The notes beneath the pieces are model-generated. The model was not told the DNA's origin, ran no database searches, and saw only the letters and a program-made list of their open reading frames with translations. From an uncultured Opitutales bacterium (lineage in GTDB: Bacteria; Verrucomicrobiota; Verrucomicrobiia; Opitutales; UBA2995): 7,103 nucleotides of DNA. Location: the NCBI GenBank assembly GCA_937920335.1, contig CALGUT010000255.1, forward strand, positions 1 through 7,103, written 5' to 3'. Positions within the stretch are counted from its first letter, which is position 1; every line of letters starts with the position of its first letter. A program made the position numbers and the translations under genes. Positions 1 to 6,168 of this stretch are shown in pieces.

Positions 1-1716
1 AAGATAGTTGCTAATGGTTCTAAAAAGGGATTTACGGTATTCAGAATCCTGATTCCGATTGGTTTCAACTTCAATCACACGAATACCCGGAACAGAAAGA
101 TTACTCAAAAGTACAGGAAGCTCCTTTAAAGATGCTGCCTTTGTATAGGATGCGCCCATACTTTCAACCAACGGTTTAAAATCAACTTGCTGTGGAGTCG
201 CAAAAAACGCTTCGAATGGTGGCTCAAATTCCGCGATAGGCAGATGGTTAAATATCCCGCCGCCTCGGTTATTGATCAGAATCACTGTCAGATGCCCTTC
301 AAACTGGGGACGAATCAGTAATCCGTTCGAATCATGCAAGAATGCCAAATCTCCGGTCAGTAGTACCGACGCTTGGTTCTGATGAGCCAGGCCCAATGCG
401 GTCGAAAGGGTTCCATCTATGCCATTAGCACCCCGCGATACGACGACCTGTAACTTGCTATCGTTCGGCGGCAAGAAATACTCAATATCCCTCACCGGCA
501 TACTGTTCGCCACAAACACCGGCGTCTTTTCCGGTAACCAACGCGCCAATGCCCATGCGACCTGACCTTCAAATTCGCTTGCAGACGAATCGTTGAACGA
601 CTCATCCAACGCCCCACGAGCACCCGCCTCAGCCACCATCCAATCTTGGGCATAAGCCGTCGATTCTGTAGGCGAAAACTCGAAACAGTCAGGAACATCT
701 TCCACGTCTACGTCGAGCACTGCTACCACTGATCCCGTCGGATCGAGGTGCTTACCCGTCCGGTTCACATGATAGAGTTCGCACTCGGTGTCCGTTAACC
801 ATGCACGAAGTTCTTTGCTCGTTGGCAGCGGTCCCAGCGCAATCACGGACTCCGGTTCCATCGTTTCGCGAAACGACCTTATTCGAAGTAACAAATCATA
901 GGTTGTTATTAAACGAGACTGCAGCCGAGCAAAGTTTCTAACCGGCGAAAGTCCATCGGCCAACACGGGCCAACCTGAAAGGTCACTCAATCGCGCCACC
1001 TGCTCACAGTACTCAGCAGGGTTTTCCGGTGCTTCTGTTCCACAAATTATAAGACCCCGGTTGGTCGTCAGTCTGATTTTAGAATCAGGAAGCTGGGAAC
1101 CGCGCTGTGCGAGTGGTAGCTTACCAAAAAATGAGTCCTCCAGTTTCGGCACCCCGACCGTGCTACCGTCGTCAATTGGAGGAAGCGGGTCCCGGAACGG
1201 ACAGTTCAAGTGAACGGGACCCAAACGGGCTCCTTCACATGCATGAACGATATTCGCCCGCATGGATTCCAAGGCTGCAAGCGAAGCCACGGGGATCGCC
1301 ATCTCAGCTTGATAAACCGGGTAGTCACCGTAGAGCCGGATTTGATTAATCGTCTGACCAGCTCCACAATCCCGCAGCTCAGGAGGCCGATCAGCAGTGA
1401 GTACCAGCAATGGAACTCGCGCCTCTGACGCTTCAATAATCGCTGGGAAATAATTAGCAGCCGCAGTACCCGAAGTACAAACTAATACGACAGGCTGGTG
1501 AGTCTGCTTGACTAACCCCAACGCGAAAAAGCCAGCTGAACGCTCATCCAAAATCGGAATCGCAGAGATTCCAACATGACTAGCGAACGCCAAGGTTAAA
1601 GGAGTCGAACGAGATCCTGGAGAGATCACTGCGTATTTCAAACCACAGCGATACAAGGTCTCTACCAGCACCGAAGACCAGAGAGAATTCGTATTTGCAT
1701 AATTGATACGATCCAT
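1..1716 (-). CDS. menD: 2-succinyl-5-enolpyruvyl-6-hydroxy-3-cyclohexene-1-carboxylate synthase MenD (3' end cut by window edge)
   Basis: Thiamine-diphosphate enzyme that joins isochorismate to 2-oxoglutarate (with decarboxylation) to give SEPHCHC, the second committed step of menaquinone synthesis, in the cytoplasm. The frame is open from the ATG at 1716 to base 1, giving 572 residues. Known MenDs are about 550-590 residues, so only a short C-terminal tail should be missing. Visible motifs: SPGSRSTPLT (32-41); LDERSAGFFALGL (56-68), whose Glu58 matches the glutamate that activates the cofactor; TSGTAAANYFPAIIEA (81-96); LTADRPPELRDCGAGQ (106-121); GPVHLNCPF (166-174); SRGANGIDGTLSTA (427-440); and the diphosphate/Mg2+ motif GDLAFLHDSNGL (455-466), followed 28 residues later by NNRGGGIF (482-489). 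The start is 5 bases after the menF stop (TGA GATTT ATG), so translation is probably coupled. Its substrate is the MenF product. Other ThDP enzymes such as acetolactate synthase are unlikely because the MenD-specific LTADRPPEL and GPVHLNCPF blocks are present. Confidence 0.97.
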   Translation of the reverse strand, partial: MDRINYANTNSLWSSVLVETLYRCGLKYAVISPGSRSTPLTLAFASHVGISAIPILDERSAGFFALGLVKQTHQPVVLVCTSGTAAANYFPAIIEASEARVPLLVLTADRPPELRDCGAGQTINQIRLYGDYPVYQAEMAIPVASLAALESMRANIVHACEGARLGPVHLNCPFRDPLPPIDDGSTVGVPKLEDSFFGKLPLAQRGSQLPDSKIRLTTNRGLIICGTEAPENPAEYCEQVARLSDLSGWPVLADGLSPVRNFARLQSRLITTYDLLLRIRSFRETMEPESVIALGPLPTSKELRAWLTDTECELYHVNRTGKHLDPTGSVVAVLDVDVEDVPDCFEFSPTESTAYAQDWMVAEAGARGALDESFNDSSASEFEGQVAWALARWLPEKTPVFVANSMPVRDIEYFLPPNDSKLQVVVSRGANGIDGTLSTALGLAHQNQASVLLTGDLAFLHDSNGLLIRPQFEGHLTVILINNRGGGIFNHLPIAEFEPPFEAFFATPQQVDFKPLVESMGASYTKAASLKELPVLLSNLSVPGIRVIEVETNRNQDSEYRKSLFRTISNYL

Positions 1717-1721
1717 AAATC

Positions 1722-3149
1722 TCAATCTATAATCTCGCGGATCGCATTGAACTTCAAATCCGTTTCCTCTTTTTCTTTCTCAGGAACAGACCCTCTGACG
1801 ATTCCGGCACCCGAAAACAAACGCAAGGTATTCTCCCGGAGGATCCCCGACCGAATCCCAACGACAAACTCTCCATCACCATGGGCATCAAACCATCCGA
1901 TCGGACCAGCATAAGGCCCGCGGACAAATGACTCGTATTTACTAATTTCTCCGCAGGCAGCTTCCCGTGGAGCCCCACCCACAGCAGGCGTAGGGTGCAA
2001 TACTTGAATCACATCCAGGATATGGAGATCCTTGGGTAAAGACGCCTCAATAGGCGTGAACAGGTGCTGCACATTCGGAAGTTTAAGGAGCCGCGGACGA
2101 GTCGGCACTTCAGGTTTTAACCCCAAGCTTTCCAAACGAGTGGTGATCGACCGAACGACCGACTGATGCTCCCGGGCATCCTTATCATCGTTGAAAAGCT
2201 CTGCGCCAAGCGCGGCATCCTCACTGGCTGACTGGCCACGCCCACGTGAACCCGCAATCGCATCCGCCCGTAAGCGACCGTTTTTTACAGCAATGAGTAA
2301 CTCAGGCGTAGAACCGATAAAAGTGCCCGACTCTCCCGAAGCATAGGAGAATGTGTAACAGCTCTGAAAACGATTTCTCAATCGCTCAAGAAAACTAAGA
2401 GGACTCAGTGTATTTTCACTTTTGAAATCAAGTGCCCGGGCAAGTACTATTTTCTCGAAATCGCGCGCTTCAATCGCCTGGGTAGCCTTTCTCACGGCCT
2501 CTTCAAATGCATCATTACCTCCCGCCTCTGACTCTAATGTCAAACCGGACGAATCCACAACATCCTTTCCCGATTTCGCTTCGTAGGGAAAGGACCCAAA
2601 GCGTTGGTGGGCGCCAAGAATCTTTTTGGCGATCAGTTCAATCGGCGTAGTCTCATCTACCATACAGTTTGCGATAGCCAGACTCTCCTGTTCTTTTTTG
2701 GAGACTTGCCAGGTGGGTACAAAAGCCTGAGCGGCGGGGAAACCATCAACATCCTGTCCTTCGTCAAAGAAATTGAAGGCGCAAAAGAAGTGGATACCAC
2801 AATAGGCCGATTCAGTGTTCCCCGTGTAAATGGTATCTTCAAGGAGTGTCGTCGCCCACTCGCGAATCGCTTGGAAACGAGTCGGGCCCGTCGCGCGCTT
2901 CCTTAGCACATGCTCAATCGCAGCGATCGATTCATCCCGCCCCGGGTTTTCCACAAAGAAATGTTGATTACTCGGTTCGTAGACAGCCTCTAGCACAGCC
3001 AAAGGATCGATGTGAAATACATCCAGTGAGATATTTACCAGTTTTGCAGTTCCAGACTCGATCGCACGTTTCTGACAGTCTCTTAAGAATGCAATCAGCC
3101 CCTCCGGACTTTCTTGCCCGCCATAGTTTCCAATCGGTAAGTGCTCCAT
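1722..3149 (-). CDS. menF: Isochorismate synthase MenF
   Basis: Converts chorismate to isochorismate in the cytoplasm, the entry step of the menaquinone pathway. The protein has 475 residues, somewhat longer than E. coli MenF. The N-terminal half (about 1-210) is poorly conserved, as is normal for the family. The C-terminal half (about 212-472) is a complete chorismate-binding domain: FEKIVLARA (231-239) with Lys233 at the position of the water-activating base; FIGSTPELL (277-285); AIAGSRGRG (297-305); REHQSVV (326-332) with Glu327 near the expected general acid; HLFTPIEASL (362-371); LHPTPAVGGAPREAA (384-398); RGPYAGPIGWFD (410-421); GEFVVGIRS (426-434); and the metal-binding tail FSGAGIVRGSVPEKEKEET (445-463). 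The start lies 5 bases after the metG stop (TAG GGTTT ATG), and menD follows after 5 bases. EntC/DhbC-type enzymes for siderophores and anthranilate or aminodeoxychorismate synthase belong to the same superfamily, but the adjacent menD makes the menaquinone role by far the best reading. Confidence 0.96.
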   Translation of the reverse strand: MEHLPIGNYGGQESPEGLIAFLRDCQKRAIESGTAKLVNISLDVFHIDPLAVLEAVYEPSNQHFFVENPGRDESIAAIEHVLRKRATGPTRFQAIREWATTLLEDTIYTGNTESAYCGIHFFCAFNFFDEGQDVDGFPAAQAFVPTWQVSKKEQESLAIANCMVDETTPIELIAKKILGAHQRFGSFPYEAKSGKDVVDSSGLTLESEAGGNDAFEEAVRKATQAIEARDFEKIVLARALDFKSENTLSPLSFLERLRNRFQSCYTFSYASGESGTFIGSTPELLIAVKNGRLRADAIAGSRGRGQSASEDAALGAELFNDDKDAREHQSVVRSITTRLESLGLKPEVPTRPRLLKLPNVQHLFTPIEASLPKDLHILDVIQVLHPTPAVGGAPREAACGEISKYESFVRGPYAGPIGWFDAHGDGEFVVGIRSGILRENTLRLFSGAGIVRGSVPEKEKEETDLKFNAIREIID

Positions 3150-3154
3150 AAACC

Positions 3155-4684
3155 CTACTTCTCAGGCCGTGGAAACAAGATCGTTTTCTCTCCAACCGAT
3201 TTACCCTCCAAGCGAAAATCCCAGTCGAGATTCCCGGCGAATTCAATAACCGGTTCAGATCCCAAAAGACCCAGGATCCTCGCACTGATATCAGGCATCA
3301 CCGGACCCAGCACCACCGACGCAAGTCGGAGGCCTTCCGAAATAACAGCCAACGACGTAAGGAGTAAATCCTTAGCTCCCGGTTCTTCAGACTTCGCTAG
3401 CTTCCACGGTTCACGCAGTTCGGTGTAACGATTCAATCCGCTCAGAAACTGAAAAATCTCCTCCAGCATTTTGTGAAACTGAAATGCTTCCCCCAATTCA
3501 ACTACCTTGACCGCTGTGTGGGACCACAGTGCCTGGATCTCAATATCTGCAGCTTCATTGACCTGAGCGGCAGGAATGATCCCGTCGCTGTAGCGGGTTA
3601 CCATATTTTGAATTCGACTAACCAGATTCCCCAGGTTTTTGGCAAGTTCGCCGTTATAGCGATTTAGAAACTGTTCTTCCGAAAAATCACTATCTTGCCC
3701 TACCTTCATTTCCCGGGTGACGAAATAACGGAAGGAATCCACCCCAAATTGATCAGCTAAATCGAGCGCATTGACCGTGTTTCCTGTCGACTTGGACATT
3801 TTATTTCCGGAAGTCGTCCAAAAACCGTGTACTAACAAGTGTTTTGGTAACGGTATGCCACAGGCCTTCAACATAATCGGCCAATAGATACTGTGTGCTG
3901 GTAGAAGGATGTCCTTCCCGATCACGTGATAGTCTGCTGGCCATTTTCCGGTATCGCCCTCCATGAAGTCGGAGGCGGTTAAGTAATTGATAAGCGCATC
4001 GAACCACACGTAGGTAACATAGTCTTCGTCAAAAGGAATAGGGATCCCCCACTCCAGTCGAGATTTGGGACGTGAGATACAGAGATCGTTCAGGGGTTCT
4101 TTCAGAAACTCGAGTACCTGTTTCTGTCGATACTTGGGGAAAATAAAATCCGGGTTCTCCTGCAAGAACTCGATGAGCCAATCCTGGTACTGGCTGAGCT
4201 TAAAATAGTAATTTTCTTCAGCAATTTCGGAGACTTCTCCAAATATTTCGGGCCAACTCCCATCCTCATTCCTATCTTTTTCCTGCAGGAACTGCTCCTG
4301 GCGAGCACTGTAGAAACCATGATACTCCCCTTTGTAAATCTCCCCCTTATCGAATAGCGACTGCTGGATATCGCGCACCACTTGCTTGTGTCTGACTTCA
4401 GTCGTTCGAATGTAGTCGTCGTTTGAAATATTCAGCTTTTCGCAAAGCGCCTGAAATTCGACCGCCACGCTATCCACAAACGCCTGGGGTGAAATGTCCC
4501 GCTTTGCCGCACTTTGCTGCACTTTTTGGCCATGCTCATCCAATCCGGTCAGAAAGTGAACAGAATCACCCTGAGCCCTGCGGAAACGGGCAATAACATC
4601 CGTGAGGACTTTCTCATAGGCATGCCCTAAATGAGGGGACCCATTCGCGTAATCAATGGCAGTAGTGATATAAAACGATTTCAT
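3155..4684 (-). CDS. metG: Methionyl-tRNA synthetase (short form, cysteine-free knuckle)
   Basis: Class I aminoacyl-tRNA synthetase that charges tRNA(Met), including initiator tRNA, with methionine. It has 509 residues. Visible: N-terminal ITTAIDYANGSPHLGHAYEK (6-25) with the HIGH signature as HLGH (18-21); TGLDEHGQKV (46-55); DLCISRPKSRLEWGIPIPFD (200-219); TYVWFDALINYL (224-235); and KMSKSTGN (295-302). The anticodon-binding helical domain includes AKNLGNLVSR (348-357), with Asn350 near the E. coli Asn391 position, and REPWKLAK (424-431), with Trp427 near E. coli Trp461. The connective-peptide knuckle (about 118-165) contains no cysteine; the only cysteines are 81, 202 and 275, so the four-Cys zinc site of E. 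coli-type enzymes is absent. The C-terminal EMAP/Arc1p-like tRNA-binding domain is also missing: the protein ends right after the helical domain. It is the first visible gene of an operon with menF and menD. No purine-rich ribosome-binding site is evident before the ATG, but the start is fixed by the canonical N-terminus. Confidence 0.97.
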   Translation of the reverse strand: MKSFYITTAIDYANGSPHLGHAYEKVLTDVIARFRRAQGDSVHFLTGLDEHGQKVQQSAAKRDISPQAFVDSVAVEFQALCEKLNISNDDYIRTTEVRHKQVVRDIQQSLFDKGEIYKGEYHGFYSARQEQFLQEKDRNEDGSWPEIFGEVSEIAEENYYFKLSQYQDWLIEFLQENPDFIFPKYRQKQVLEFLKEPLNDLCISRPKSRLEWGIPIPFDEDYVTYVWFDALINYLTASDFMEGDTGKWPADYHVIGKDILLPAHSIYWPIMLKACGIPLPKHLLVHGFWTTSGNKMSKSTGNTVNALDLADQFGVDSFRYFVTREMKVGQDSDFSEEQFLNRYNGELAKNLGNLVSRIQNMVTRYSDGIIPAAQVNEAADIEIQALWSHTAVKVVELGEAFQFHKMLEEIFQFLSGLNRYTELREPWKLAKSEEPGAKDLLLTSLAVISEGLRLASVVLGPVMPDISARILGLLGSEPVIEFAGNLDWDFRLEGKSVGEKTILFPRPEK

Positions 4685-4758
4685 GGAATTAGGAAAAACG
4701 GAGCAGACTAAAGGTGGATGGGGGAAAGGAAACTGAAAAAACAGCTAAGTAAAGCACT

Positions 4759-4771
4759 CAGGAGGCTCCTG
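4759..4771. repeat. Short perfect inverted repeat in the metG leader region
   Basis: CAGGAG-G-CTCCTG: two 6-base arms around a single central base, about 75 bases upstream of the metG start in the divergent intergenic region. The one-base spacer makes an RNA hairpin of the full repeat sterically impossible without opening inner pairs. The dyad could instead be a protein-binding site on DNA. No function is recognised. A second weak stem, CTGC/GCAG (4769-4772 with 4780-4783), overlaps its right arm. Confidence 0.4.
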
Positions 4772-4793
4772 CTCGCCGTGCAGCTAGACCAAT

Positions 4794-4821
4794 TCCCTGT
4801 CAGGGCTCTGAAACACAGGGA
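4794..4821. repeat. Hairpin-forming inverted repeat between the divergent operons
   Basis: The arms TCCCTGT (4794-4800) and ACAGGGA (4815-4821) are exact reverse complements of 7 bases. Inside them, CAG (4801-4803) can pair with CTG (4808-4810) around the loop GGCT, leaving AAAC (4811-4814) as a bulge, so a 10-pair interrupted stem is possible. The plus-strand side continues as TTTTAAAAAATATT rather than a T-run, and the minus-strand side continues as ATTGG, so neither direction looks like an intrinsic terminator. Position between the divergent metG and pilin starts suggests an operator or leader structure (inference). Confidence 0.45.
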
Positions 4822-4843
4822 TTTTAAAAAATATTAGTAAAAT
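4808..4843 (+). promoter_or_regulatory. Candidate promoter region of the pilin-like operon
   Basis: An AT-rich stretch (4821-4843) lies just upstream of the first pilin-like gene. TAAAAT at 4838-4843 or TATTAG at 4832-4837 could serve as a -10 element. CTGAAA at 4808-4813 matches TTGACA at 4 of 6 positions and is 18 bases before TATTAG, but it is too far from TAAAAT. The match is weak and given mainly because the divergent layout requires a plus-strand promoter here. The opposing metG promoter must lie in the same 185 bases, but no convincing minus-strand -35/-10 pair was found. Confidence 0.22.
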
Positions 4844-4869
4844 TGGGCTCTTCGGCAGCGATTGGGTTT

Positions 4870-5496
4870 ATGGATAAATCCAATACCTATCCACTCTTGG
4901 AGAAACTCAAAAGACTTTTAACTCAACTTCATCCCTCTCCCATGCTCAATTCACTCAGTCGTAGACCCAAACATCGTGGATTCACCTTAGTGGAAGTCGC
5001 GATCGGCATGGCGGTATTCGTTTTGCTTCTCCTATCGGGATCAGCAGCGATTACACAGACTCAGAAGCTCGCCCATTCAAACGTCATGCACAATACCGCA
5101 AGAACGGTGGTGGAAGGCTATATGGAGCAGATGAGAGGACTTTCGTTCGCAGAATACCGACATGCGATGGCCGACACCGTGAACGTGCCGTTTGCAACGA
5201 AAGGTATCTCGTCACTGAAAACCGGAGCCGACATTTCCTACGACGATCCCCTCTACATCGGAATTGAAAACAAGAAAGAGGTTGTCCTGGACCTGATCAA
5301 AGACAGCGCCGGAAATACGACCGCGATGACGATGGACATGTATATCAACCCAACCCTCACAAATCTAATGGCTACGGAGTCTTTGGATGCCTACGAGGTA
5401 ACGCTTAGCTACAAGTATGAGTCGCTCTATAAAGGTTCCTCAAAGGAATATACCGGGTCCATTCGCTTCATCAAAACAGCTGTTTCTGAATATTAA
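4870..5496 (+). CDS. Prepilin-like protein, PilV/type II secretion minor pseudopilin type
   Basis: Probable minor pilin or pseudopilin, anchored in the inner membrane until prepilin peptidase cleaves and N-methylates it. From the ATG at 4870 it has 208 residues. The class III signal is HRG^FTLVEVAIGMAVF: Gly37 before the cut, Phe at +1 and Glu at +5 (Glu42), then a hydrophobic helix to about residue 60. VEVAIGMAVF is the style seen in PilV and GspI-type proteins. The rest is soluble, without cysteines, and has no recognised domain. The start is uncertain. ATG 4870 has the context GGGTTTATGGA, almost identical to the menF start, but gives a long 37-residue leader. ATG 4942 would give a more typical 13-residue basic leader and 184 residues. 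A TTG at 4843 is also in frame. None has a good ribosome-binding site. It heads a three-gene cluster, with the next gene 11 bases downstream. It is not FimT/GspH or a major pilin by any visible feature, but the sub-family call is tentative. Confidence 0.85.
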   Translation: MDKSNTYPLLEKLKRLLTQLHPSPMLNSLSRRPKHRGFTLVEVAIGMAVFVLLLLSGSAAITQTQKLAHSNVMHNTARTVVEGYMEQMRGLSFAEYRHAMADTVNVPFATKGISSLKTGADISYDDPLYIGIENKKEVVLDLIKDSAGNTTAMTMDMYINPTLTNLMATESLDAYEVTLSYKYESLYKGSSKEYTGSIRFIKTAVSEY

Positions 5497-5507
5497 CCCT
5501 CGTTAAC

Positions 5508-6164
5508 ATGAATCGATCCATTCGAGCATTTTCACTCCCGGAGCTTATGATTGCTCTGGGAATTACCGCACTGATCCTTGGGGGTTTGATGGCATTCAAC
5601 ATCCAACTCATAAAGGGTGGCCTCTTCAGTGAACAAAAAAACCTGATCAACCGGGACATTCGTAAGGTGACCACCGACTTGGGAGAGGTAGCCAAAGAAG
5701 CTAACTATTTCGTTATCTATTCGAGTTTCAATAAAGCCGACCGCGACTCATCAGAAGATCGATTGGTAACCGATCAATCTGGCGATTTCATTCTATTCGT
5801 CCACACCGCAGCTTCCTACGTAAGTTTCGGCGTTCATCCTATCGAACGCATTGTCGGCTATTACCGCTCTCCTGGAACCGTCGATGACCTAAAGAACGTC
5901 GGTCCAGTGGTGAAGTTTGAAGTCAATTTCACCACTCCGGTAGATATCACTGCTTCGAAGACCGTTACACTGGAATCTCTTATTCCGTCCGCAATCGCGG
6001 TAAAAACAACCAAAGTGCTGGAGCTTTCAAGCGGCACAGCAAACGGAAAGCTATTCTACAATTTTCAAAATAAAAGCGCTATGGTGAATGGGCAGATCTA
6101 CCACGGAAACCTGGCAGCCAGAGCAACGGACACTTATAATTTCACGGTATCACCCAGAGGATAA
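5508..6164 (+). CDS. Prepilin-like protein, PilW-like
   Basis: Second gene of the pilin-like cluster, 218 residues, no cysteines. The N-terminus shows a very short basic leader (MNRSIRA) and FSLPELMIALGITALILGG: Phe8 as +1, Glu12 as +5, then a membrane helix to about residue 32. The residue before the cut is Ala7 instead of the nearly invariant Gly, so processing by PilD-type prepilin peptidase may be slower or the peptidase may tolerate Ala. The downstream helix with a charged run (about 40-66: SEQKNLINRDIRKVTTDLGE) followed by a beta-rich region fits the layout of PilW/GspJ-type minor pilins (family knowledge). Middle position between a PilV-like and a PilX-like gene supports PilW. It starts 11 bases after the previous stop, without a clear ribosome-binding site, and its own stop is 4 bases before the next start. 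Probably part of an envelope-spanning pilus or secretion pseudopilus tip; the substrate is unknown. Confidence 0.83.
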   Translation: MNRSIRAFSLPELMIALGITALILGGLMAFNIQLIKGGLFSEQKNLINRDIRKVTTDLGEVAKEANYFVIYSSFNKADRDSSEDRLVTDQSGDFILFVHTAASYVSFGVHPIERIVGYYRSPGTVDDLKNVGPVVKFEVNFTTPVDITASKTVTLESLIPSAIAVKTTKVLELSSGTANGKLFYNFQNKSAMVNGQIYHGNLAARATDTYNFTVSPRG

Positions 6165-6166
6165 GG
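6156..6166 (+). promoter_or_regulatory. Ribosome-binding site of the PilX-like gene, overlapping the upstream stop
   Basis: AGAGGATAAGG contains an AGAGGA core 7 bases before the ATG at 6169. It overlaps the final codons and TAA of the preceding gene, so the two genes are probably translationally coupled. It is the only clear Shine-Dalgarno sequence in the window and it fixes this start. Confidence 0.6.
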
Positions 6167-6168
6167 CC

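Noticed and set aside
1722..3149. Anthranilate synthase component I or aminodeoxychorismate synthase
   Set aside because: The chorismate-binding fold is shared, but the motif pattern and adjacent menD favour isochorismate synthase, and no amidotransferase partner gene is next to it.
492..3428. Small open reading frames on either strand inside menD, menF and metG
   Set aside because: They are shadow frames of well-recognised genes, with no ribosome-binding site or family match.
4794..4830. Intrinsic terminator
   Set aside because: The stem is followed by TTTTAAAAAA on the plus strand rather than a T-run, and neither operon ends here; both are transcribed away from this site.
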